A DNA stretch of 64,000 bases, taken from positions 7,618,001 through 7,682,000 of the forward strand of contig NC_052678.1 in assembly GCF_016802725.1 (NCBI RefSeq), read 5' to 3'. The position numbers were made by a program, and so were the translations under genes. Below are positions 41,703-50,941 of the stretch, piece after piece (position 1 is the first letter of the stretch; the number at the start of each line of letters is the position of its first letter). The DNA is from Solenopsis invicta. Its lineage: Eukaryota > Arthropoda > Insecta > Hymenoptera > Formicidae. Under the pieces are notes generated by a model. The model had not been told where the DNA came from. It ran no database searches and saw only the letters and a program-made list of their open reading frames with translations.

Positions 41703-44700
41703 TTTTCTATAGCACTTGTTTTTTTCTCCTCACTAAGGCCTTCTTATTGTTCGCACGGAGAGAATGCACGTGCACAGAACACGTAGTGGGCGCGACCGTA
41801 GTTTTGCAGAGTGGAAATGCATTAGGTAGATGGAACTCATGGACTTATAATTGGGGCCGCCGCATGCACGTGCATCCACCTGCTGTATTTATTTTTTTTT
41901 CTCTCTCTTTTTTTTGGGGATCTTTTATCCGTGCTTCTTTTCCTCTCTCACCCTCACTCTGTCTCTTCTCCGTCTCACCTCGCCCATCGTCCCCGTTTAC
42001 CTTAGCGTTAGATAAAAGCGCAGCTATGTTTTCGCGACGCTGTTTTCAAGCCGTCGGATTTGCACGCGCGTATGTGTATATGTGTGTGTGTGTGTGTGTG
42101 CGTAGAAACGCAGTTTGCGCGACGGCACGATTTTTCCGCCTTTTGCACTCGGACGAGGTGTATGCAATCGATCCGCACGTGAATGAGATAGCGCAGCGTG
42201 CGTGCGTGCGAGTGTTGACTGCCGATTGCCGGTACCGAAACGCGATAAGCCGGTCGCCTGCGACTATCAATCGGCGATCGACCGCGCCGTTTCTCCTCGA
42301 CATTACGGTAATTACCTACCACGTCGGATCTGATTACCGTTTAGCTTCAATCCGTGCCGATCGACGGTACTTCCCACTGGAAAGGGAGGGTGTTTACTCT
42401 CTTACTCGTGCGAAAACTACTCAGCATTTCGATATGTCCATCGAATGCGTGTACACGCAGAAAAATATCGTGCTAAGGAGGGCGATTTTTAGTTTTCTTC
42501 TTTCAAATAATTTTTATGGAGAACATTTTTTTGAAAGTCTTGAAACACACTCATTTATTTGAAACGAGTAATATACTTGAACTTTTGTGTACACATAGAA
42601 AAAAAAATATGTATATATATATGCTTGAATTGAGTATAAATATTATTTTTTTTTAATATTTTATAAGTTTGTATATTTCCACATATCTATAAGCATCAAA
42701 TTCATTGAAAAGATATTCTGAATCCTAGTAATTCTATACTTGAATCGAAAACATTAAAAAGAAACAAGTCGTGAAACAGATAACCGATTAATATGTATTA
42801 TAAATGTATATGTGATATAAATATTACTGTAGTGACATAAAAGTGACACAAATGTCATTTTAATGTAAAAAGAATTTAATATTATTACAAACCACTCTGA
42901 GTACTGAATTTCAAATAAGCATTAATAAGAATCACAATCTCCGTCCGAACGCGTTTCATGCTACACAGAGCCTTCATCTGCAGCGATATTTTTTTAAAAT
43001 CACAATTTTAAATAAAATTTCTGAAATAACGGTGTTTTTTTTTATTTAACAATTTTGATCACAGTTTTGTGATGTATTTAATTTTAGCAGTGACATCTCA
43101 AATTATCTTTGCGAATTACCAAAATTTAAAAGAGCCAAGAATCCAAAACGTAGATGATATACATATGTATATACTATATATAATTAGATAAATTCAATAA
43201 TAATAAATTAATCAATGAATTAAGTGATTTGTAATAATATCAAATTTTTTTCATATTATAGTTACATTTGTTTTATTTTTACCACAATAAGTACGTATTA
43301 ATCGGTAATCTGTTTTATTCGCTCGTTTCTTTGCTTTTTTATCGTTATTACTTACACGAGCCTGACTTTGTCATATTATTTTCAATCATGAATATTCAAT
43401 TAAAACAGAAATTTGATATGCTTATTATTTAGACTTTTCTTCAACACAGTTTTATATATTCGTCGAAAGAGGATAAATTCTTTCTTTCAGTGTAAGTTTT
43501 TTTAAAAGTTTTGATGAGTATATTTTAAGACGATTATCAAGAAAATATTCTTTTTTAAAAATAACGTTACTTATTGGAAGAAAAAAAAATTGATTAATCG
43601 CTTTTTTTAGCAGTAGAGTGGATACTTTTTGTGTACCTATATGAATTTGTGTGGACGTGTGTGTATGTGTGTGTGTGTGAGCGCGTGTGTGTACGTGTAC
43701 GTCAACGTACGTACATTGCGTACGTGTGTGTGTGTGTGTGTGTGTGCGCACGCGCGCGTGTGTATGTGTGTGCGAGACGTGTAAACGCAAATGGAACAAA
43801 GCCACGTTAAGCTGGTTGCGATTGGTGTGTTGCAGACACGAGGTGCCTGTCACCTCGGAGCCGATCACGGTGATACACATGGACGAGGACGTCGTCGTGG
43901 TCAACAAGCCCGCCTCCATCCCTGTAAGTGGTGTACTGCCAGAACTGTACTGCCAAAAAATTGTTTGTCGTATTGTTCCACCGAGCATACGCATATATAT
44001 ACATACATACGCACACTTTCTCTCTTGCATGTTCCTCGATATTGTTTCACACAGTCAAACTCTCTTCATGAACTACTCGAAGCTTACGTCGGTTCACCTG
44101 AAAAATCCCCGAAGTCGCCTTTACAAGCATATCATGTAAACGTGTAAAGTCGCCTTTACGGAAAATCATTTCTGGAGCACGCTTTCGCGAGTTAAAGTTC
44201 CATCGCCGTTAAATTTAGAATTCCCAAACTTTATTCTTTTGCACTCTCGCTGATGAAGTTTCCCATCGTTTTGTCTGAATATACATATTTGAATGTATTC
44301 CTAAATTAAATTCTGGCGTGTCTCAGCCGGGGCGCGCAACTTCCCGTTCTGCTTCAACGTCGACCTTCTGGATTTCGTTAGTGTTCTTTTATTTCCTTCT
44401 TTTTCTCTTTCTCTCTGTCTCTCTGTCTCTCGACGCGCGGAAGGCGACTAAATCGCCGCTAACGAGTCGTTTTTCAGACGGTGACTAACAGAACAACGCG
44501 ATGTTAACAGATGTGTGCGTCAAATGCCAAGGGTCTCTGACGAGCTTTCGCCCGTTTAAAATGCAACGTTCCGACGTCACCCTCGACCAACCTCGGTCTC
44601 TCCTAGTGTTTCAGGATATGAAACAATCATGGCTAAAAAAAAAGAGAGAGACAGAACCGTAGAAGGAAAAGGAAAAAGAATTTTACACGCACACGCAGAC

Positions 44701-47700
44701 GACGACTCGCGTAAATGTCTCGCGGTCGCGACGCACCACGGCCGGCGCGACCGCGCGAATAAAACTCACTATTAAAATGTTAATCGCGCGCATTACGACG
44801 CTCGCAAATCACGGATAATTTACTCCGCGCTATTATTGCCGCTCCGTGATAATGTCGGACTTCGCGGACGTGCGCGCCGCTGTAAAAACACATAGAGGCA
44901 AAGGACAGGAGGAGGCACCACCGACACGCGCGCCGGTGAATGCAATATCGCGAGTCCGATGCATTAAACCGACGATATCGGTGATTCATTGGCGTAAACT
45001 AACGGTTACGGTTACGTTCGTCGGAACGGGTTTAACAGCCCCCTTTCGCTTTCCGCTTCGCAGCGATTTTCGTCTCGGTTATTTCAATTCGCGACGACGG
45101 TAACGCGCAACGACGCATACACCTGTGCGCCGGAGAAAATAAAGCGTCCCGAAAGTGTCCAAAGTGTCCAAAGTGTCCAAAAAGAAGACGCCCCGCGAGG
45201 ACCGACTTATGAGATTTTAACGTACTCTTTTTTTTCCCCCCTTTCGCTTCATATTCTTTTTTCCTCTCTCGTACTCTTTTTCTCGTTTTCGCTGTCGGGG
45301 CCGTTAGCCGTGGTCGCCACCGCAATGTGGCTGCAACTTTTATTTTCCTACGACGACGGGCCGCGAGGCTTTGCTCGGCGATAAATACAGCGCGCGGTGC
45401 TCGGCCGCACACCGAGAGCTCCGGCGGCCACTTTTCCTCTCAAATGTCACCGAATGCGCCGGCCTCAAAGAGGGTTCGTTAACAAGAGCTTGCGCAACAA
45501 AACAGCCGGGCATTAATGCAAAAATAATCCGACGCGCAAGTAAGTACTCGGCGGCGGGCACGAGCGCGATGCGCGGCTTAATACTCGCTTTCGCGTTCGT
45601 ACCCGCTTTCTTGGGAATCTTTTTTTTCACCCTTGCCCCGCCGCAAGGAAAATGCCACCCGAGACAATCGGCCGAATTAATTGCCGCGTTATGCAATCGC
45701 GTGCTTTGTCGTGTTGCTCTCGCTTCCTCGTTTCTCTCACCATTTTCCTGCCTGGATTGCGGTAATAAAATTACTCGGTTTATTCGCGTTGCCCTAATCT
45801 TTCAAGTCTATCTTGCTTGAGAATAGTCATCCGGGATGTTTTTTTTACAAAGTTGAAGATATAAAGCTCATGGCGTAGCAAATTTTTTTACTGATCCAAA
45901 ATTCATGCGTATCTTTTATTTGAAATTTCCGAGACGCAAATTGCACACTAGAAACAAGTTATGACTCATATGTTCATAGTATTGATCTGTTGAAACTTGC
46001 GGGAGTGATATAGAAATCACCCCAGGTGATTGTTTACGTAATATGAAAGTTCAAGTGTGGTAAGAGTGTACATTGTAAATTCGAAATAATAATATGAGTT
46101 TGAATGAGGCTTGAATTGTGACAAGGTATTAATGTCTTTGTGTTGATACAACAATAACAATACAAAAAGTTTACATTGTGTTTCCATAAATGCTCGTTTG
46201 TATTTTATATTTTTTATTGAAAAATACGTCATATAATTTTTACATTTATGATAAGCGAATATTAAAAAAAAATAAAATATTTTTAATAATTCTGGAAGAG
46301 CGCGAACACAATATAAATGACTTTATATGATAGTGATATTTAACCTTGTTTTAAATCGCTGTAGAATAAATGTTATGTACTATATTTCTTTTCTAATAAT
46401 TCTATTTTTTATAAGTTTTAAAATATACAAGCCCACAGCGTAAAAACATTTTATTGTTGATATCTTCAATTTTTTTTAGAAATATTGTAACCTGTTTACT
46501 GTATTTTTCCTTTTGTTTAATATTTTCTTGATTTTCCTTCACTTTTTTCCAATAATATTGGCTAAATTTATGTACATAATATCCTTTAAATATTAATAAA
46601 TTATAAAATAATTAATATACATTATTCAGTTAATAACGATGATTTTTAACTGGAGTGTAAAAATTACTCCAGGTAATCGTTCATCCAAAAAATGGGATGA
46701 CTATTCTCGGATTAATGGCATAATGTTACGATTTAAAAATTTTAATACGTCAGGGAGAGAAATTACGTTTCTAGATTGGTACGGAACGAAAATGTGTCGG
46801 GAAAGCTCGTTGTGCGTACGTCAGCGTTAAAAGGTGCGGGATCGTTCGCTCGCTTGAAGTTCTTGAAATTCATTCCACGGCGCGGGGAAGAAATACGCGG
46901 AAAGTGGTGAAATCCTTGTGGCGACGAGTAGAAAAGTGCCTTCGATCGCGGGATTATTGTAGCGGTTCGCCGAGTCGCTGGGGGCGTTCGATAGCCGACA
47001 TGCATTATTATTGTGCATACGTGCAACCGTGGTACTGGATAGACGCGCGGGACTTATCGAGCCAGGAAGAGAGTCCGATACGATCCGTCAGCTAGTCAGC
47101 TAGCCGATCGCTATACCTACAAATCCGCATTGTCGACCGGAATGCATAAAGCGCGCCGTTCCCCGTGTCATACCCGATTCGCAAAACGATGAATCGACCC
47201 CCCTTTGTAGGCACGATTGCTTTTTGTCCCGAATTTGTCAGGAGAAGTGGGTCGATTGCTCCTACGTGGATGCATACGCGTGTACGTATGTACATGTGTC
47301 GTGGGTGTGTGTGTGTGTGTGTGTGTGTGTGTCTACATCGAATTTACATTGGCCACATGCCGATAGGCACTGAGTACATTCATTAAGTAGCGTAAGCTCC
47401 GTAAATTTACCGTTCACATCTCATTTCCTGAAGATATTCTGGTTACTCGATGCTTAGCATTAGTTTAGCATGAAATACGGAAGATGCAATCATAGATGCC
47501 CCAAACTCGAAATGAAGCTCTAGATATGTCTCGATTTTTCCCTTTCCAGTATTTGAACAATGTATTTGCGGATTCCTTTTTTCCAGTATTCGGAGGGCAT
47601 ACTCTTGGATCAGATCGTTTCTTTCTTATCGCTTCGAGACTTATCGCATCAGACTTAAGCGAAGCGTACAGAAGAAAAAGTAAATTGATCGTTCGATCCG

Positions 47701-48875
47701 TCTCTGTTCGCAGGTGCATCCATGCGGTCGTTATCGACACAATACCGTGGTTTTCATTCTGGCGAAAGAGTACAACTTGAAGAATCTCAGGACCATTCAC
47801 AGGCTGGACCGGTTGACTAGCGGCATTCTCCTGTTCGGTAGAACGCCGAAGAAGGCGAGGCAGATGGAGCACCAAATAAGAAATCGACAGGTTGGTTGCG
47901 TAAGAGCGCGCGGCTCGGGTATGCAAGAAAAAACATACGGACGCGCAGCTGGCGTCGCTCGTCTGTCATTGAACGCTTACATTGGCGTACGAGCGCAACG
48001 ACGTAATCGCTTCATGTGCTGTATGTCGTACGTCCACGTTTCAGGTCCACAAGCAGTACGTATGCCGAGTGGAGGGTGAGTTTCCCGAGGAGGAGGTGAT
48101 CTGTTCGGAGCCGATCGAGGTCGTCTCTTACAAGATCGGCGTTTGTAAGGTCTCCGAGAAGGGCAAGGATTGCATCACCCGCTTCAAGCGTCTCAGCTAC
48201 AACGGCAAGTCGTCGGTGGTGCTGTGTAAGCCGCAAACCGGGCGTATGCACCAGATCCGCGTCCACCTGCAATACCTCGGCTATCCCGTGGTGAACGATC
48301 CTCTCTACAATCACGTGGTCTTCGGTCCGCACAAGGGTAAGGGCGGTAATATCGGCAAGACCGACGAGGAGCTCGTCCGGGACCTCATCAGTATCCACAA
48401 TGCCGAGAATTGGCTCGGCATGGATGGCGATTCCGACATGAGCCTGTTCAAGCCGAAGCTAGAGTTGGAGGAGCGCATGCTGAGCTCCAGTAGTGACAAG
48501 GACAACAGTTCTTCGCCATCGTCCACCCCGGGCCTGGTCGAAGACGAGCAGCAGCAACAACAACAACAACTGCAGCAACAGCAGCAGCAGCAGCAGCAGC
48601 AATCGCAGCCGCAACCGCAACCGCAACCGCAGCAGGAATCTCTCAAGGTCACCGTGGGAACGCAGACCGGTTCGGAACCGCCGGATTCCACTTTCGCCAA
48701 CGACAAGGTCACTGTCGATCCGCACTGCTACGAGTGCAAAGTCAAGTATAGAGACCCGAAGCCGTCGGATCTGGTGATGTATCTGCACGCGTGGCGTTAC
48801 TGCGGCCCGGGATGGGAGTACGAAACGCCACTGCCCGCGTGGGCGGCGAGCGATTGGACCGGCGACGATCGATAG
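7331..48875 (+). CDS. RPUSD2: RPUSD2-like RNA pseudouridine synthase, five exons visible, 5' end missing
   Basis: Pseudouridine synthase of the RluA/RPUSD2 (yeast Pus8/Pus9) family, which isomerises uridine to pseudouridine in RNA. Exons are 7331-7418, 22722-22944, 43836-43923, 47714-47890 and 48045-48875 (stop TAG 48873-48875). All have GT/AG borders and phases join exactly, giving 468 residues without a break. Residues 23-40 carry the NETSYY and GLRKVYPYYF signature. The catalytic motif HRLDRLTSG lies in exon 4 with its Asp at residue 165 (47807-47809). YVCRVEGEF, LSYNGKSSVV, TGRMHQIRVHLQ and the C-terminal CYEC (C420, C423) with DLVMYLHAWRY follow the family order. A glutamine-rich insert lies at residues 361-389. 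Human RPUSD2 is about 545 residues, so roughly 80 N-terminal residues are missing. The first visible exon starts at an acceptor (tttgttccag) with no start codon, so an upstream exon must exist. The RNA target and the cell compartment cannot be read from the sequence. Confidence 0.95.
8607..8648. repeat. (TA)n microsatellite
   Basis: About 21 TA units inside the larger inverted-repeat element. Confidence 0.92.
8689..9400. repeat. AT-rich tandem repeat array
   Basis: Two long units with a period of about 291 bp, plus a partial third made of shorter sub-units. Recurring words are aacatgtacaa, gacgattaaaa and ttaacgaaataaattta. The whole array lies within the inverted-repeat element. Confidence 0.7.
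10674..10722. repeat. (GA)n microsatellite
   Basis: A GA run with GAAA interruptions at its 3' end. It produces Arg-Glu and Leu-Ser repeat frames on the two strands. Confidence 0.92.
16660..16680. repeat. (CA)n microsatellite
   Basis: About ten CA units followed by gtatat. Confidence 0.9.
18792..19050. mobile_element. Diverged copy of the 40757-41025 fold-back element
   Basis: It starts gggaaagaac and shares, in order, matches to the right arm (reverse complement) of the element at 40757-41025: gatcagaaaataattt, ttagactatcaaaataatta and agcatgatgatactgctgcg. The second arm is badly eroded, so the right limit is approximate. Confidence 0.5.
19982..20320. mobile_element. MITE-like element, 339 bp
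   Basis: Terminal inverted repeats: left agttgctgaatgcgtacc, right the reverse complement of agttgccaaatgcgtacc. The inverted similarity continues inward for about 50 bases with mismatches. It has an AT-rich interior and no ORF. Confidence 0.65.
22722..22944 (+). CDS. RPUSD2: RPUSD2 exon, N-terminal part of the conserved core (223 bp)
   Basis: Acceptor tgtttcag|gc and donor cacag|gtatgt. It encodes LRKVYPYYFTFTTFTKGRW, then EFRAHPAEEYERCIRAG and NDLLANVVHR. This is the S4-like or substrate-positioning region preceding the catalytic domain in RPUSD2. It ends two bases into an arginine codon. Confidence 0.93.
23571..23749. mobile_element. Fold-back element in RPUSD2 intron
   Basis: The two halves are imperfect reverse complements. 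The left has ttaagcttta...tcaatcaaatg, and the right, read on the minus strand, has tcaagcttcga...tcgattaaatg. The centre is near gatactattgttatg. Its outer part resembles the element at 35043-35288 (tttggtaat...tgaaataat), so the two may belong to one family. Confidence 0.5.
25097..25130. repeat. (CT)n microsatellite
   Basis: A CT run with one ttt interruption. Confidence 0.9.
29848..29931. mobile_element. Small palindromic element with GGCTGCGTTC-type ends
   Basis: Ends ctgcgttc and gaacgcag are inverted repeats. The arms contain cttgtttaacat and, inverted, atgacatctctaatatt. The same ends and interior occur at 33441-33536. Confidence 0.6.
30490..30733. mobile_element. Fold-back element with arms of about 115 bp
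   Basis: The left arm gtacacagaaaaaaatta continuing through aaatcaacaatgcattg and gagcaagaatataaaatc is repeated in reverse complement at the right arm, which ends at ctgtctac. Nearly the whole sequence is stem, with a short centre around 30605. The minus-strand open frame over it is a by-product. Confidence 0.7.
33441..33536. mobile_element. Second copy of the GGCTGCGTTC palindromic element
   Basis: Begins ggctgcgttc and ends gaacgcagcc, a perfect 10-bp inverted repeat. The arms continue with agaaacgtcagagata against atatctctgatgtttcc. It shares ttattcttgtttaacatt with the copy at 29848-29931. Confidence 0.7.
33539..34061. mobile_element. Inverted-repeat element, about 520 bp
   Basis: The left end gggcttaaaattgaaatg continuing to tcatgcctac is mirrored at the right end (gtaggaaataggcatga, then catttcaatttcaagccc). 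The terminal inverted repeats are about 60 bp. It directly abuts the small palindrome at 33441-33536 and has no ORF. Confidence 0.6.
34829..34857. repeat. Perfect 13-bp hairpin
   Basis: atacgtacaggat, then a three-base loop (cgt), then the exact reverse complement atcctgtacgtat. No gene is nearby. The function is unknown and it could be a transposon footprint. Confidence 0.8.
35043..35288. mobile_element. Fold-back element with arms of about 105 bp
   Basis: The core gtgaaataatgccaattaaa continuing to tatttga is perfectly mirrored by tcaaatatttaattggcatt continuing to atttcac. The flanks are mirrored less well: aagagtttgataatgg against ctattaccaaattactctt. There is an AT-rich centre near 35165 and no ORF. 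Confidence 0.75.
36928..36952. repeat. (AT)n microsatellite
   Basis: About twelve AT units in an AT-rich stretch. Confidence 0.9.
38594..38636. repeat. (CT)n microsatellite
   Basis: An uninterrupted run of about 21 CT units, one of the longest pure CT tracts in the window. Confidence 0.92.
40757..41025. mobile_element. Fold-back element with arms of about 120 bp
   Basis: Left ggaaagaacggttttgct and right the reverse complement of the same sequence. Inside, ctgagaataatttt and tagacc recur inverted. A diverged second copy lies at about 18792-19050. No coding capacity. Confidence 0.7.
42080..42101. repeat. (TG)n microsatellite
   Basis: About ten TG units inside the longest, but probably spurious, open frame. 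Confidence 0.9.
43652..43773. repeat. TG-rich alternating purine/pyrimidine tract next to an RPUSD2 acceptor
   Basis: Repeated gtgtgt runs mixed with gtacgt and gcgcgc. Nearly the entire tract alternates purine and pyrimidine. It ends about 60 bases before the splice acceptor of exon 43836-43923. Confidence 0.88.
43836..43923 (+). CDS. RPUSD2: RPUSD2 exon, start of the catalytic domain (88 bp)
   Basis: Acceptor gttgcag|acacg and donor ccct|gtaagt. It encodes HEVPVTSEPITVIHMDEDVV and VVNKPASIP, the conserved start of the PseudoU_synth_2 fold. A TG-rich microsatellite at 43652-43773 ends about 60 bases before the acceptor. Confidence 0.94.
45152..45178. repeat. Perfect 9-bp triplicate
   Basis: The unit aaagtgtcc occurs three times in succession without change. 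On the minus strand it reads as repeated Phe-Gly-His. Confidence 0.92.
47305..47332. repeat. (GT)n microsatellite
   Basis: About 13 GT units about 380 bases before the catalytic exon of RPUSD2. Confidence 0.9.
47714..47890 (+). CDS. RPUSD2: RPUSD2 exon carrying the catalytic aspartate (177 bp)
   Basis: Acceptor gttcgcag|gtg and donor gacag|gttggt, 59 codons in phase 0. It contains VHPCGRYRHNTVVFIL and the RluA-family HRLDRLTSG motif with the catalytic Asp at 47807-47809, which is intact. Confidence 0.95.
48045..48875 (+). CDS. RPUSD2: RPUSD2 last coding exon with polyglutamine insert (831 bp)
   Basis: Acceptor cgtttcag|gtc, 276 codons plus TAG. It holds YVCRVEGEF, VVSYKIGVCKV, the RNA-binding TGRMHQIRVHLQ segment, the GKGGNIGKTDEELVRDL segment, an acidic and Ser-rich linker, the Q-rich tract (48549-48635), and the conserved C-terminal CYEC/DLVMYLHAWRYCGPGWEY block ending GDDR. 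Confidence 0.96.
   Translation, partial: VHKQYVCRVEGEFPEEEVICSEPIEVVSYKIGVCKVSEKGKDCITRFKRLSYNGKSSVVLCKPQTGRMHQIRVHLQYLGYPVVNDPLYNHVVFGPHKGKGGNIGKTDEELVRDLISIHNAENWLGMDGDSDMSLFKPKLELEERMLSSSSDKDNSSSPSSTPGLVEDEQQQQQQQLQQQQQQQQQQSQPQPQPQPQQESLKVTVGTQTGSEPPDSTFANDKVTVDPHCYECKVKYRDPKPSDLVMYLHAWRYCGPGWEYETPLPAWAASDWTGDDR
48549..48635 (+). repeat. CAG/CAA polyglutamine tract in RPUSD2
   Basis: Twenty-nine codons: seven Gln, one Leu, ten Gln, one Ser, then alternating Gln-Pro ending in two Gln. The CAG and CAA codons are mixed, so it is an interrupted trinucleotide repeat. It sits in the linker between the catalytic domain and the C-terminal CYEC block, where vertebrate RPUSD2 has a Glu/Ala-rich linker instead. 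Confidence 0.95.
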
Positions 48876-49490
48876 TTCGTACGACGCGATCGAGGACGAT
48901 CCGTGCGGACTCCTCGGCGTACAATCGTCGTCATTGTCGTCGTTGAGTCTCGATCCCCCCTTTTGATATCCTTACCCCGTGCCTTCCATCCGCCAATGAG
49001 CGATTTTGACCATCGTACGCAAAAGCAAGTACACGTACACGAATACGAATACGCATACACGCAGACGCATACATACGGTAGACAAACAGACGCGCATCCC
49101 CCCGCAACTTGATCGTCGGACTTTCCGGGGTGTTCCTGCGGTGTTCGAGAGAAATGGGATTGCTGGAACAATCTCACGTCGCTCGATATATTTACGTTTC
49201 TGTAAACTCGTCGTCGATACGTAAACGACAACTTGGGCGTTATCATGAGAGGCAATTGCCGGACGGGCCGCCACGCCGTTTACGAGCGCAGAAATGTGTA
49301 CGCGCTCATCCTCGCGGCAACGTTCGCCCATCGTGATGCACGCGTTCTCGTTTCGTTATATATTTCTGGCAGAGTCTTACGCAGGAAACGATCCGAGACG
49401 CGACGTTATTATGCGGATTAATCACAGCGACAAAAGACGTTGTAACCGATCCTATTACCGCAAAACTGTCCTGATTTTGGTGAGCCAGCT

Positions 49491-49496
49491 AATAAA
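49491..49496 (+). terminator. Candidate poly(A) signal for RPUSD2
   Basis: AATAAA about 615 bases after the RPUSD2 stop codon, followed by a T-rich stretch containing ttgttatttttgtctt. It is the first good hexamer after the gene. The actual cleavage site is not visible. Confidence 0.4.
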
Positions 49497-49925
49497 TCAG
49501 ATCACCATTATTGTTATTTTTGTCTTGCCGCAGCAATGTTCCGGGTTTCTCAACCACGTTTTCCTCCGAGCAAACCTGGAGCGCCTTGTACAGTTGTACG
49601 CAGTAAAGTTACGCTGAGATTTCGTAATAAGGTGCAATGATTGTTCCTACGATCGTTTTTCTCCGCGTAACAGAATGTTCTTGCATGATCGGTCGGTCGA
49701 TGTGGATCTTACAAGTCGCAGGACTTCGTTGCAGCTTCCGAATTAATATGGCGAATAGCAATTTCTTTTTATATCATAAAGATATATTGTAACAAATGTA
49801 GGCGATCTGTGATTATATCACCACGATATTTGTCGATCAAAACGTTTTAACGGAAAAAGAATATAGCCGTACGGCGAAGCAGCAAAATGGCTAAAGATAA
49901 TAACTCTATTTTTATTTTTATTTGT

Positions 49926-49928
<3 letters not shown>

Positions 49929-49974
<46 letters not shown>
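49929..49974. repeat. (AT)n microsatellite
   Basis: About 23 AT units, downstream of the RPUSD2 poly(A) candidate. Confidence 0.93.
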
Positions 49975-49979
<5 letters not shown>

Positions 49980-50941
49980 AACAAAAAAAATTATATATAT
50001 AAATAATATAGAAAAATACGATTAATTGAATAATTTTCGTTCGATTGTAACACGAACGACTCGTATCAGCTACGATTTTATGCGTTACGTCGCGCGCATA
50101 TAAATTGTGCATAAAAAAAAAATAATTTGCGCGAATGCTCTAGCAGACTGAGACAAATGCGTCCGTTCCGCGACAGTCTCGGGGCCGCTTTTATGAGCAG
50201 TAGCGGTCAAAAAGTCACTGCCACTGGAGTGCGAGATACCCCTAACGCGTGAGGGAAGATTGATGCATCTGTCGGAGGTGGCATGGGTATTCCGATGGAT
50301 CGCGTATCATTCATCTTGATTTATGACGTACATAGAAACGTGGAAAGCCGCGGGTCTCTCTCGTCTATTTCCTATGGTCGCGAGAAGTCGTCCGGTTGGC
50401 GCGCGACCGTTACTCTCCAATCTTACGGAACATTTTGATTCACGAGAGATACCGCTCGATCCATTTCTCAAAATTCCAGCGTTTTGCAGAAGCAATGTCT
50501 TATCATCCAAGAATAAACGAGTGGCGTGGGTAGTGGCCGGGTGTGTGACGTTCGATCGCGGGCGCTGACGCTCGATCGGCGTTCTCGGGAGACGTTCTAC
50601 GGTAAATCACCGTCTCGGTGGCTTCGCGAATTTGACTCGAAATTGACTTCGGACGGACGGAAGTGAACAGACGATATCGATTATATTCGGCAGCAGTGTT
50701 GCTTTTGGCATCGAACCCGCCTCAGTTCTTCAGCTTGACACAAGTCAGCTATAACTGGGAGATAAATTTATCCCCGGCGGGTCCGGCTTTGGAACAATTT
50801 CAACGAAGCCCTGCGATTTCCGTTATTATAGTATAGGTGGTTGTGTATCGCTAATATACTCGTTGTGAAAGATTACCGTAAACTTCGCGTGTCGAACGAG
50901 ACGGGAGGAGACAAATATACATCGGTATTAATAGTATATAA

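Larger units (their letters stand above)
22945..43835 (+). other. RPUSD2 intron, 20.9 kb
   Basis: Bounded by matched splice sites. It contains several fold-back elements (23571-23749, 29848-29931, 30490-30733, 33441-33536, 33539-34061, 35043-35288, 40757-41025), many microsatellites and alternating GC-rich and AT-rich blocks. The largest open frame in the window (41612-42562, +) lies here but is made of CT and TG repeats. No nested gene was recognised. Confidence 0.8.
43924..47713 (+). other. RPUSD2 intron, 3.8 kb
   Basis: Starts gtaagt and ends ttcgcag. It has a CpG-rich part (44320-45830) containing a 9-bp minisatellite, an AT-rich part (45840-46640), and a (GT)n tract at 47305-47332. No coding sequence was recognised. 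Confidence 0.85.

Noticed and set aside
41612..42562. Longest open frame in the window, 316 codons on +
   Set aside because: It runs through CT and TG microsatellites, giving Ser/Leu/Phe and Val/Cys repeats. It shows no domain and no codon-like conservation, so it is a chance frame in low-complexity DNA.
43687..44030. Minus- and plus-strand frames with Thr-His or Val-Cys repeats
   Set aside because: They are translations of the TG/CA repeat. Only the part at 43836-43923 is a real exon.
45371..45820. 149-codon + frame with a hydrophobic segment
   Set aside because: It lies in a CpG-rich intron with equal-sized frames on the other strand and has no family resemblance or splice context.
48012..48788. 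Minus-strand frames opposite RPUSD2 exon 5
   Set aside because: They are shadows of the RPUSD2 exon and include the antisense of the CAG tract (Cys or Leu runs).
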